From positions 643,370 through 666,589 of the forward strand of contig WELA01004388.1 of the NCBI GenBank assembly GCA_009602735.1: a stretch of 23,220 nucleotides of DNA, read 5' to 3'. The position numbers were made by a program, and so were the translations under genes. This document shows positions 9,162-18,232 of the stretch, in pieces. The stretch comes from Mesotaenium endlicherianum. Taxonomy: Eukaryota; Streptophyta; Zygnematophyceae; Zygnematales; Mesotaeniaceae. The notes under the pieces are model-generated. The model saw only the letters and a list, made by a program, of their open reading frames with translations, had not been told where the DNA came from and did no database searches. The first letter of the stretch is position 1. Each line of letters starts with the position of its first letter.

Positions 9162-9905
9162 TGTAAGGTCATAGGTTTATAAAGTGCATTTTTGAGTTTC
9201 ATGAAAGTATGTTTTGATTGTCTAGTAGTGTAGAGTACATGTTTGTGGTCATTTTGATATAAAGTTCATCGAATTTGGTCAAGTATTGAGAGAGTTAGGG
9301 ATTTCCGAAGTTTAATTAGTTTTGAGGTCGGTTGACGACTGTCCTTAATTCGCGGTGAGCGCGACCGTCGGATTGACCGACAGCGTCGAGCGATCTGGCC
9401 CGTTAGAATGAACTCGAACCTTCACGTAAGTTCGGCTGACGCGGAGTGCCGACTAGGTCGATTTACCTAGAAGTTTCGGTTTAGCCTAGCGCGTCTAAGA
9501 TAGAATATTCTAGTAATATCGATGCATGTATGTGGACGTCAATTCGGCCCGACACGTCAGATTAGACTGATCTGGCTTACTCACGAATATTCTGGAAGGG
9601 ACGATTTGACGAACACTTAGGAAAATCCGTAGCTTCCTCCTAGGGAGGAGCACTTAGGCAGAAAATTATAAATAGGCATAACTTCTTTGTTTCTTATCAG
9701 TTTTCACTTCTGTAAATTTCTACGGGTTTGTAATGACAAGGCCTTTCATCCTACATCATTTGTGAGCAGTTTCCTGCTACTCAAAATGTTGAGTAATTTT
9801 CCTAAGCTTTGTTAGTGATATGCCGCTGCACTCTCTAGTATGATGGCAACTAGTTCCTTTCCTCGTGAGTCACTACGCTTCCACTAGGGCACTCTGCCCC
9901 TTTCA
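9162..9905 (+). repeat. Inner chromovirus, 5' LTR
   Basis: A 744 bp repeat running TGTAAGGTCATAGG ... GCCCCTTTCA, ending two bases before the PBS. It aligns along its whole length with 14561-15326, apart from a ~22 bp insertion in the right copy. Confidence 0.95.
9667..9674 (+). promoter_or_regulatory. TATA box in the inner element's 5' LTR
   Basis: TATAAATA, in the context AAAATTATAAATAGGC, is a strong plant-type TATA box and is conserved in the right LTR (15088-15095). Transcription of the genomic RNA would be expected to start about 30 bases downstream. Confidence 0.7.
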
Positions 9906-9907
9906 TC

Positions 9908-9919
9908 TGGTATCGGAGC
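9908..9919 (+). other. Primer-binding site (initiator Met-tRNA), inner chromovirus
   Basis: TGGTATCGGAGC lies two bases after the LTR end. It is complementary to the 3' end of initiator tRNA-Met, with one change from the common plant TGGTATCAGAGC. Confidence 0.88.
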
Positions 9920-9942
9920 AGGGCTAGTTTGCATATTATATT

Positions 9943-10974
9943 ATGGAGTCGCAGCCGGCAGCTGGAGGAGGCGAACATGTCGAGCATGTTGAGCGCGCGG
10001 GGCAGCAGGCAGCACCAACAATGACCAGAGAGCAACAAGAGATGCAGGCGATGCTAAGACAAATGGCAAATGCAATTGGAGGAGAAGTCTACACCCAGTT
10101 TCAACAAAATATGCGCGCGGAGGTGGAGAGAATGGTGCGAGTTGTTATGGGGAACGCCGCTTCGACGAGTTCGGCACCTGCACCTGTTGTACCACCGATT
10201 CATGTTAACCCAGTGGTGCAACCAGTTATTCCACCCGCATCAGGAGTGCGTGCGCCTAAGCCTGAAGTTTATACTGGAGAGCGTGGATCGCCGCCTGTTC
10301 ATCAATGGATTTTTGGAGTGAAGAAGTTTATGGAGTATTCTGCGCTCACGCCCGACAGGCAAGTCGCCTTTGTCATAACTTTGCTGCAGAAGAGTGCTGG
10401 AGCTTGGTATGAACGAGAAGAGCAGCTGTCTGGAGTTCCTGCTACTGTTGATCAGCTATTTGAAGGCTTGAAGAGGCAATTTCAACCTATTGCACCCGAG
10501 GCTACCGCTCGAGATCTATTGGTGCGCCTTCGTCAACGAGGAAGCGTTCAAGAGTATGTATCGCGCTTCAACGAGCTGGTGCTTCAATGTCCATCCATGC
10601 ACGAGTCGGAGATGATGGACAAGTTCAAGAGGGGACTCAAGCCAACTGTGGCCAAGGAAGTGGCGCTCAAGGACCCTACCAGTCTTGGAGAAATGATGGC
10701 ATTGGCAACAAGGGTCGACGCTGTGGAGTATAGTCAGAGGCAGTGGGGCAGCCACAACTTTGGAGGATATCGACACTTTGGATCTCAAGCGCCAAGCACG
10801 AGTGTTCAAGGTCCAGTACCCATGGAGTTGGGACTTGTGCAGTACCAGCGCAGGCAGCAGAATTTCAAGCCGAGAGGACCCTGCTATAGTTGCGGCAACC
10901 TTGGACATCTGGCTCGAGACTGTCATGTGAAGGCGAAGCAACCTCAACAGCAGGAAAAAGGAGGACGCCAGTAA
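9943..10974 (+). CDS. gag: gag polyprotein of the inner chromovirus
   Basis: A 343-residue frame from the first ATG after the PBS. It encodes the structural protein that forms the cytoplasmic virus-like particle and packages element RNA. The first ~100 residues are Gln-rich with a basic/helical part ([15 protein letters not shown]). A retrotransposon gag domain spans about residues 115-270 ([47 protein letters not shown]). A CX2CX4HX4C zinc knuckle, [14 protein letters not shown], lies at residues 314-327 for nucleic-acid binding. The C-terminus is basic. The frame is complete, ends at TAA 10972-10974, and overlaps the pol frame. The length is ordinary for chromovirus gag proteins that are separate from pol. 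Confidence 0.93.
   Translation: MESQPAAGGGEHVEHVERAGQQAAPTMTREQQEMQAMLRQMANAIGGEVYTQFQQNMRAEVERMVRVVMGNAASTSSAPAPVVPPIHVNPVVQPVIPPASGVRAPKPEVYTGERGSPPVHQWIFGVKKFMEYSALTPDRQVAFVITLLQKSAGAWYEREEQLSGVPATVDQLFEGLKRQFQPIAPEATARDLLVRLRQRGSVQEYVSRFNELVLQCPSMHESEMMDKFKRGLKPTVAKEVALKDPTSLGEMMALATRVDAVEYSQRQWGSHNFGGYRHFGSQAPSTSVQGPVPMELGLVQYQRRQQNFKPRGPCYSCGNLGHLARDCHVKAKQPQQQEKGGRQ
10955..10959 (+). promoter_or_regulatory. Candidate -1 frameshift site in the gag/pol overlap
   Basis: A run of five A within CAG GAA AAA GGA (gag frame) lies 13 bases before the gag stop. The pol frame is -1 to gag and open across this region. Slippage of tRNA-Lys on A-AAA is plausible, although it is not a perfect X-XXY-YYZ heptamer. 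I did not establish a downstream pseudoknot. Confidence 0.35.
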
Positions 10975-13235
10975 GTCGTTCTGGGGTGTCTACTGGCGTG
11001 AAGACGAGAACTCACAAGGAGGTTATCCCCAGGAGCCTGCCGAGAAGCAAAGGACGAGACGTTGACAAGCCTATCATCGTGGAAGGAGTGGTCGACGGCA
11101 ACAAGGCGAAGTGTATGGTCGACAGTGGCGCAAGTGCAAACTTTGTGCACAAGAAGCTGGTGAAAGAGTGGCGAATCCCTGTGCAGAAGCATTATGAGCC
11201 TAAGGAGGCAATTTTGGCAAATGGGCAGAGACTCAAGTGTGGTGCACCTACGGAAGCTATTCACGTGGAAGTAGCGGGGCACCGGAGTAAGGAAGTTATG
11301 GAGCAGGCAGAGTTGGGTCACCATGAGGTGATATTGGGCCGACCATGGCTAAGGAAAGCCAACCCTCAAGTGCACTGGAGCACAGGACAAGTGAAAGTCC
11401 AAGGGCGTGATGGTCGAATGGAGACAGCGAAACAGGTGGAGGTAGATACGACCACAAGTAACTGTCTTCTGTCGAGCCTGCAAGTTAAGAAGCTATGCAG
11501 GGCGAATCAGGTGAAGGAGATGTACCTTGTTTCGGTGGCCCTGGCCAGGTCATCAGATGGAGCAAGCGTGAATCCTAACAGCCTGGGCGAAAGTACATCG
11601 CCGGTGGAGCAAGTAGTGGTGTTTGATCCCCTTGCTCAGAAGGAGCAGAGCCCATCTGCTCAAGGGAAGAAGCCTGCTGAGATGCCTGCCCAAATTAAGG
11701 CGCTGTTGGAGGAGTTCAAGTGCGTGTTTCCAGAGGAACTACCTACAGGATTACCTCCACAGAGAGCTATGGAGCACAAGATTGAGTTGGAACCAGGGAG
11801 CAAGCCACCAGTGAGACCCGCCTATCGACAATCGTTTGCGGAGTTGGATGAGTTAAAGAAGCAACTGACGGAGTTATTGGAGAAGGGATTCATCCGACCC
11901 AGCGAGTCTCCATTTGCAGCGCCAGTCTTATTTGTGAAGAAGAAGGATGGGACTATGAGGATGTGTGTCGACTACCGGGCACTCAACAAGGTCACCATCA
12001 AGAACAGGTACCCACTTCCACGAGTGGACGAGTTGATTGACAGGCTTGTCGGGGCGAAAAACTTCTCGAAGATCGATTTGAGGTGTGGCTATCACCAGGT
12101 ACGGATTGCGGAAGGAGACGTTCAGAAGACTGCTTTCAGGACTCGCTATGGTTTGTTCGAGTTCACAGTCATGCCTTTTGGATTGACTAATGCACCTGCT
12201 ACATTTATGGGACTCATGAATAGTATCTTCAGACCCTATTTGGACCAGTTTGTGGTTGTATTTTTGGACGACATCCTGATCTATTCGAAGACCTTGGAGG
12301 AGCATGTGGGGCATCTGAGGAAGGTGTTGGAGGTCTTGAGAGATCAAAAGCTGTATGGGAAGATGAGCAAGTGCGACTTCTGTCTCAAGGAGGTCGAGTT
12401 TCTTGGACACATAGTGGGAGCTGAAGGAGTCAAGGTGGAGCAGAAGAAGGTGCAAGCAGTCAGAGATTGGCCGGTACCTGCTGATATTCATCAACTCAGG
12501 AGTTTCCTCGGCATGGCGAATTATTATCGATGTTTCAGTGAAGGATTTGCCAAGGTGTGTGCACCGCTCACGGACATGTTGAAGAAGCAGGAGAAGTGGC
12601 TATGGGGTGACAAGGAGCAGCAAGCCTTCGAGAAGATTAAAGAGCTGTTAACACAGGCACCTGTGTTGGCAATTGCCAGTCCAGAGCTTCCTTTCACCAT
12701 CATCACGGACGCATCAAACTTTGCAGTGGGAGCCATTCTTCTCCAGGACCAGGGCAAAGGATTGCAGCCTGTGGCATATGAGAGCAGGAAGTTGAGTCCT
12801 GCAGAGCAGAACTATGCAGCACACGAGCGAGAGATGTTGGCTATTATCCAGGCTTTGAGGATTTGGCGATGTTATGTGGACGGTCGGAAGGTGTTCATCA
12901 AGACCGACCACAAGAGCTTGGAGAAGTTTATGACGCAGCCAACGTTGACACCAAGACAAGCAAGGTGGATGGAGTTTCTGCAACAGTTCGACCACAAGAT
13001 TGAGTACTTACCTGGGAAGATCAACCCTGCAGACGCTTTATCCAGGAGGTGTGACCTTGCAGCTGTCTCAGTCATCGAGGAGAATATGGACTTCAAGGAG
13101 AAGCTTCAAAGAGGTTATGAGGAGGACCCACAGTTTGCTGATGGTGGAGCAGCGGAGTTCAACGCGAGTATGCAGAAGAAGGATGACATATGGTATTATG
13201 GTGATTCCAAGAGAGTGGTGGTACCTGACACCAAT

Positions 13236-13238
13236 TAG
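13236..13238 (+). other. Premature TAG in inner-element pol
   Basis: TAG follows VPDTN and is followed in the same frame by LRDLLLAEHHD, the start of the integrase zinc finger. There is no frameshift at the site. A C-to-T change in a Gln codon is the simplest origin. The spot is the junction of RNase H and integrase. Confidence 0.9.
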
Positions 13239-14357
13239 CTACGAGACTTACTACTTGCGGAGCATCATGACTGCTTATATGCTGGACACTTTGGAAACGA
13301 GAAGACGGCAAGTGTGCTGAAGCGGGAATACTACTGGAGAAATATGGACAAAGACATCGAGGAGTGGATCAGGAGTTGCGATGCGTGCCAGAGAAACAAG
13401 ACACCAAATCAAAAGAAGGGAGGTACATTGCGGCCCCTGCCTATTCCAGAGTATCCTTGGGAGCAGATTGCTATGGACTTCATCACATCGTTACCAGTCA
13501 GTGGTCAAGGGCACGATGCAGTATGGGTTGTGTCTGACAGACTCAGCAAGATGGCTCACTTCATTCCCATGAAGGAGACTTCTACGGCAGCAGATGTGGC
13601 ACGGCTATTCTTTGATCATATTTTCAGGCTACATGGGTTGCCGAAGGTGATTGTTTCAGATCGGGATCCAAGGTTTACTAGCAACTTTTGGCGGTCATTG
13701 TTTACTTTGATGGGGACCAAGCTGAGTATGAGCACTTCCTATCACCCTCAGACAGACGGGCAGAGTGAGAGGCTCAACAGAACTCTGCAAGAGGTGCTCA
13801 GGAGTTTCACTATGGAGGACCCTTCAGAGTGGGACAAGAAGCTGCCAGGATTGGAGTTTGCCTACAACAACAGCATGCAGGGATCGACCAAGCAGTCACC
13901 ATTCGCTATGGTTTATGGGAGAGAAGTATATCATCCAGGGAACATCTTGTTGGAGAAGGCCAAGGAGACTCAGGTTCCTACTACACAAGCTTTTATGGAG
14001 CAGATGGCCAAGACTTGGGATATGGCGAAGACGTGTATTCGGAAGGCACAACAAGAGCAGGTCAAGCATGCTAACAAGCACAGGAGGGAAGTGACATTCC
14101 AAGTGGGCGACAAAGTACTCTTGTCCACAGAGAACCTACCTTTCACAGGCAAGAGGAAACTGCGGGCACGGTTTACTGGTCCCTTTGAAGTGCTCAAGCA
14201 AGTGAATCCAGTGACCTACAAGTTGGAACTTCCTCCAGGATGGCGTATCCATGATGTGTTCCATGTCAATTGTCTACGGCCATACGTTGACCCGAATGAA
14301 GGACATCCAGGACGACTACCTACACCGCCACCACCGGTCGAGATCGATGATGTATTG

Positions 14358-14489
14358 GAGTATGAAGTGGAGGCGATTGTCGGCGATCGACGAGTCAAGC
14401 GAGGTCAACGAGTTGTCCAAGAGTATCTGGTCAAGTGGAAAGGCTACCATGCGGACGACAACACTTGGGAGCCAGAGGCCAACTTGACT
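14358..14489 (+). other. Chromodomain of the inner chromovirus
   Basis: EYEVEAIV ... EYLVKWKGY ... DNTWEPEANL follows the HP1 chromodomain pattern with all three aromatic cage positions (Tyr, Trp, Tyr) present. The loop between the first two strands (GDRRVKRGQRVV) is slightly long. It probably directs integration to methylated-histone chromatin, which suits its residence inside another repeat. Confidence 0.88.
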
Positions 14490-14546
14490 CATTGTAAGAG
14501 TAAGTTGAGACGTTATCTGCAGAATGCGTCGAGGACGTCGCATCTT

Positions 14547-14560
14547 GAGAAGGGGGATGA
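14547..14560 (+). other. Polypurine tract of the inner chromovirus, within pol
   Basis: GAGAAGGGGGATGA, interrupted only by one T, abuts the 3' LTR. It is also coding: it specifies the EKGDD end of pol. Confidence 0.75.
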
Positions 14561-15326
14561 TGTAAGGTCATAGGTTTATGAAGTGCATTTTTGAGTATCA
14601 TGAAAGTATGTTTTGATTGTATAGTNTTTATGTTTTGATTGTACATTCATGTAGAGTGCATTTTTGTGGTCATTTTGATATAAAGTTCATTGAATTTGGT
14701 CAAGTATTGAGAGAGTTATGGATTTCCGAAGTTTAATTAGTTTTGAGGTCGGTTGACGACTGCCCTTAATTCGCGGTGAGCGCGACCGTCGGATTGACCG
14801 ACAGCGTCGAGCGATCTGGCCCGTTAGAATGAACTCGAACCTTCACGTAAGTTCGGCTGACGCGGAGTGCCGACTAGGTCGATTTACCTAGAAGTTTCGG
14901 TTTAGCCTAGCGCGTCTAAGATAGAATATTCTAGTAATATCGATGCATGTATGTGGACGTCAATTCGGCCCGACACGTCAAATTAGACTGATCTGGCTTA
15001 CTTGCGAATATTCTGGAAGGGACGATTTGACGAACACTTAGGAAAATCCGTAGCTTCCTCCTAGGGAGAAGCACTTAGGCAGAAAATTATAAATAGGCAT
15101 AACTTCTTTGTTTCTTATGAGTTTTCACTTCTGTAAATTTCTACGGGTTTGTAATGACAAGGCCTTTCATCCTACATTGTTTGTGAGCAGTTTCTTGGTA
15201 CTCCAAATGTTGAGTAATTTTCCTAAGCTTTGTTAGTGATATGCCGCTGCACTCTCTAGTATGATGGCAACTAGTTCCTTTCCTCGTGAGTCACTACGCT
15301 TCCACTAGAGCACTTTGCCCCTTTCA
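14561..15326 (+). repeat. Inner chromovirus, 3' LTR
   Basis: A 766 bp repeat running TGTAAGGTCATAGG ... GCCCCTTTCA. It carries TATAAATA at 15088-15095 and supplies the pol stop codon (TAG 14571-14573). Near 14608-14645 it has a duplicated TATGTTTTGATTGTA and an N at 14626, explaining its extra length over the left LTR. GCGGC at 15327-15331 is the right target duplication. Confidence 0.95.
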
Positions 15327-15672
15327 GCGGCAGCGGGTACCGATTCTTGATGGTGATCTTGTTGAGGGCGCGATAGTCCACACACATTCTCAAGGTACCA
15401 TCCTTCTTCTTAACAAATAGCACCGGGGCTCCAAATGGCGACTTGCTAGGTCAAATGAAGCCATGCTCCAGTAGCTTCTTGATTTGCTTCTTGAATTCGG
15501 CTAGCTTTGTGTATGACATTTTGAACGTAGGTCGAGAGATGGGCTTGCTTCCGGGCTCCAACCATATCTTGTGGTCTACGAATCTCTTGGAGGGTAGGCC
15601 CTTGCGCAATTCCGGGGAGAATACTCCTCTGTAGTCTTCCTAGACTTCTTGTATCTCCTTGGGAAGTGAAAT

Positions 15673-16382
15673 GAATCGACTTACCAAACAGGCGATTAAC
15701 AATTAATGAAGATCTTTAAATCAGCAAGTAATCTTTATGGTATTTTCTGTTAACTGATTAAACAGCAAAAGACAACGCATTGGCAGTGGACAATAGTCGC
15801 AAGTCAAATGCAAGTAAACTAGCATCGATGATGCAAAATCAGTAAACTCATACATAAGCAAGGTTAGAAGACAGTGCATATCAATGGCTTCTCGCCTTGG
15901 ATTCAAATCTCTCTCAGTAAGCTGTACAAGAGAGTTGGCCTCGTTTTCAAATGTCGAACTCGAGAGCAAAATCTAGCATATGTACATGGAATGAGTTTGT
16001 TGTTCAACGGCAAGTGCGATGGCACCGCCTACCCGGGAGTTAACCACGTCGGTAGAACCTCGGTTACCCAAATGTACCGCCATCTCCCATCATCCCGAAT
16101 CGCCATTCATCCTAAGGATGTGATCTGGCCCTTCATCTAGCATACCACACTTAGATGCAAAATCTAGGCAGTTCGCTGCTACCGACTACAGAAGTCAGCT
16201 CGCTGTCAAAGAATGTGTCAGCAAGCTGACCTAAGTTGACTTCAGCCTGCTGCTCCCGGCTGAGTCATTAAAATGATTATTTTATAAAGTCCAGCAGACT
16301 AAATTTTAACTAAAGTTCAGCAGGCTGAACTTATTTAACTATTATATTTAAATGAATATTATATCTATCAATATACTGATTC
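15673..16382. mobile_element. 710 bp AT-rich insert, candidate non-autonomous DNA transposon
   Basis: On the minus strand the outer element's frame reads SPLPV up to the insert and ISLPKEIQEV after it. Removing 710 bp plus one of two flanking AT pairs (15671-15672 and 16383-16384) joins the two in frame, which marks the insertion ends. The ends are GAATC and GATTC, a 5-base inverted repeat that becomes 7 bases (ATGAATC) if the AT is counted. The insert has no convincing protein frame. It holds a 20-base palindrome at 16313-16332 and a related copy 26 bases before it. Short inverted ends, small size and AT-richness suggest a MITE-like element, but the family is not identified. GGATTCAAATCTC at 15899-15911 resembles a tRNA B box, so a SINE part cannot be ruled out. 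Confidence 0.55.
16313..16332. repeat. 20-base perfect palindrome
   Basis: AAGTTCAGC and GCTGAACTT are 9-base arms around a 2-base AG loop. An imperfect version (AAAGTCCAGCAGACT) begins 26 bases upstream, so this is a tandem pair of hairpin-type units inside the 710 bp insert. Confidence 0.8.
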
Positions 16383-16987
16383 ATTACAGGAAGGGGGCTG
16401 CCTTCTTGACTCTCCATGTCTTTCTTGATGTCTTTTGGCGTGATCAAGGTCCGAAGAAGCTCGTGTCCCTTCCTCACAAGTCTCTTGAGTTGGAGGGCGG
16501 ACAACAGTATCTTGTGTGCCGGCTTCTTGATGTCTTGGGTCTGGATATTTTGGATTGCGCGCAAAATACAGATTCTTGAAGTGATGTCATTCTTGATCTT
16601 GATAGTACCGTCCCTCCAATCAACTTGGGGGTTGTGCTTGGTCAATCAAAGTGTCCCTAGGATGACGTCGTACTTGCCCAATTGCATGGGGGAGAACAGT
16701 ACTCTATCCTTGAAGGACTTGATAGAGAGTGCCAAGGGGTACGTTTTCTTGGAAGGGGTAGTATAGGAGAATCCGTCAGGCACGCATAGTAATGCCGTGC
16801 TTGGTGGCAAAATTTGCAGCGATGAAGTTGCCTTGAGCTCCGCTATCCACCAAGATGAGGACCTTCTCTCCTCCAAGGTAACCTCTCAAACTCATTGGGG
16901 CTGGAACGTCGTCTTCAACGAGGATCTCTATCTCACTTGGCTTGTTGTCTTCTCGTGAAGTGGGTCTTGGGGTGGTAGGCTCCTGGC

Positions 16988-18195
16988 CTACCGGCGCTGT
17001 CTATTTTTTGACAACTTTTTGGGGCACGAGAGTGCACGATGGCCCTTCTCCTTACAATAAGCACATAGTCCAGCCATCATGAGAGCTTCTTTTTCAGCTG
17101 GGGAGAGTCTTGCTTTCACTCCTTGCTGGTTTCTTGCATCATAAGTGACATTGGAGGGTCTTCCACTCTTCCTGGCAGCCGCGGGGTCCCTTTTAATGAC
17201 TCCAATTTCCATGGGTGTGGGTCCAGATTTGGATGTGGAAGGGGCTGCGTACACCTGCGTCGTCGGTGCCCGTGAAGATGAAGGCAATGAATGCTTGAAA
17301 TGCAAGGTATCCACCTTTTGGGCCATTTCAATGATCTTTGAGAAGTCCGTCAAGTCGCGTAATTCCACTTCCTTTGCCACCTTGGGCTTGAGGCCAAAGA
17401 TGTAGCGGTCAATCTTCTCCTCGAGAGACATGTTGTGGATCTCAAGAGTGAGGGCGTGAAATCTGGATGTATACTCTTGAACGGACGTCGTTTGCTTGAG
17501 ATGGTGGAGCTTTCCTCGGGCAATCTTCTCCGCATTGATGGGCATAAATTGCTTCTTGAGGGCCTCACGAAAAATCTGCCCATCTTGCATATGATGGTGG
17601 GGGCTCTTGGCCGAGCATGGGGTGCGCCATAGCTTGATATATAGCCGCTTGATAGTTACGCCACCATGATGTTGCTGCTCCTCTAAGTAAGGTAACGGCA
17701 AAGGGAACGTAGTCCTCCTCGGGTACTTCAAGGAATGCAAGGTACGTCTCCACTTGGTAGAGCCATAAATTCAGGTTGGCACCTTTCCCGGGGTTGAAAG
17801 TGTCGGGTTTGCCGGGCTTGATGAGTTTCCTTGCTCTCGTAGGCTCTTGTGGAGGCGCTTGAGCCGGGGTTGGATTATGAGCATTGCTCGCAATAGGGGC
17901 AACCATGGCAGCCATACCTTCTCTTGACGCTTGCACGGTTGCTTCATAGGTGGCCAAGCCCACTTGGTTGTGGACGGTCATTAGGAAGGCTGCCCACTCA
18001 TTTTGCGGGAACTCCTTGTGGTGGGGTCAACTTTGCTATAGCGGCTGCCACGAGATTCGAGGGTGCTCCTCCTTGTGGTGCTTCTTGTTGTTGCAGATTT
18101 TCTTGAATTTGCTCTCCGGTCGGGGCTGGAGGACGGTCTCTTGGAGATGAAGTGCTTCCTTCGAAAGCTTGCTGTTGGTCTTGAGGATCGGCCAT
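16988..18195 (-). pseudogene. gag: Outer chromovirus gag, frameshifted
   Basis: Minus strand, beginning at an ATG (18195-18193) just after the PBS with MADPQDQQQAFEGS. The product would be the particle-forming Gag. The frame changes near 17990 and again near 17580, so three segments are needed. The middle segment carries GKGANLNLWLYQVETYL and VTLLRGAATSWW of the retrotransposon gag domain. The third carries FREALKKQF, SVQEYTSRFHAL and FGLKPKVAKEVEL. A CX2CX4HX4C zinc knuckle, CAYCKEKGHRALSC, lies at 17065-17024, with a basic end. It is similar in plan to the inner element's gag but clearly diverged (compare LKPKVAKEVELRDL with [14 protein letters not shown]), so the two elements are different families of the same branch. 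Confidence 0.88.
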
Positions 18196-18219
18196 CTTCT
18201 TGTGCTACCAAAGTGCCTA

Positions 18220-18231
18220 GCTTTGATACCA
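18220..18231 (-). other. Primer-binding site (initiator Met-tRNA), outer chromovirus
   Basis: Minus-strand TGGTATCAAAGC lies one base inside the 5' LTR. It is complementary to the 3' end of initiator tRNA-Met with one mismatch. Confidence 0.87.
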
Positions 18232-18232
18232 C

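Larger units (their letters stand above)
10890..14573 (+). pseudogene. pol: pol polyprotein of the inner chromovirus, one nonsense codon
   Basis: A single frame open from at least 10890 to 14573 except for TAG at 13236-13238. There is no ATG start; it is in the -1 frame relative to gag, so Gag-Pol would need frameshifting. Domains in order: aspartic protease (VDSGASANF, Asp codon 11121); RT ([18 protein letters not shown], catalytic FLDD at 12261-12272); RNase H ([10 protein letters not shown] at ~12705, HEREML, TDHKSL); integrase zinc finger with two His (EHHD, AGHFG) and two Cys (SCDAC); and integrase core with Asp in MDFITSLP (13476), Asp in VSDRD (13659) and Glu in GQSERLN (13767), giving exact D-35-E spacing. 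A GPF domain and a chromodomain (14358-14489) follow. The TAG separates RT/RNase H from integrase; the frame continues unshifted after it, so CAG to TAG is likely. The last codons and the stop lie in the PPT and the 3' LTR. Confidence 0.93.
9162..15326 (+). mobile_element. Inner Ty3/gypsy chromovirus, nearly intact, nested in the outer element's RT gene
   Basis: A 6,165 bp LTR retrotransposon on the plus strand: 5' LTR (9162-9905), PBS (9908-9919), gag (9943-10974), pol in the -1 frame (to 14573), PPT (14547-14560) and 3' LTR (14561-15326). It carries retrotransposon gag with a zinc knuckle, then protease, RT, RNase H, integrase and a chromodomain, so it is a chromovirus related to the outer one. 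Opposite orientation and a target duplication of GCGG plus one base show that it inserted into the outer element's RT. By eye its LTRs differ at about 3% of positions, fewer than the host element's. One TAG in pol (13236-13238) is the only coding lesion I found apart from the gag/pol frame change. Confidence 0.96.
15327..16876 (-). pseudogene. Outer chromovirus pol, N-terminal part: protease and start of RT
   Basis: Minus-strand remnant upstream of the inner insertion. The aspartic protease active site DSGA (GATAGCGGAGCT) is at 16847-16836, followed in another frame by a typical protease end (GKYDVILGTL, then HNPQVDW) and a linker (ILLSALQLKRLVRKG). After the 710 bp insert (15673-16382) come the pre-RT region (GVFSPEL, LEPGSKP) and RT start ([26 protein letters not shown], ending RYPLP at the inner element). 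Stops occur at 15640-15642 (TAG) and 15451-15453 (TGA where other elements have Arg in GFIRPS). At least one frameshift separates DSGA from the rest of the protease. It continues at 9156 on the far side of the inner element. Confidence 0.88.

Noticed and set aside
15874..16140. 88-codon frame inside the 710 bp insert
   Set aside because: No recognisable domain and composition like its surroundings. The ERDLNPR-like peptide on the opposite strand comes from the B-box-like GGATTCAAATCTC and is a known false protein signal.
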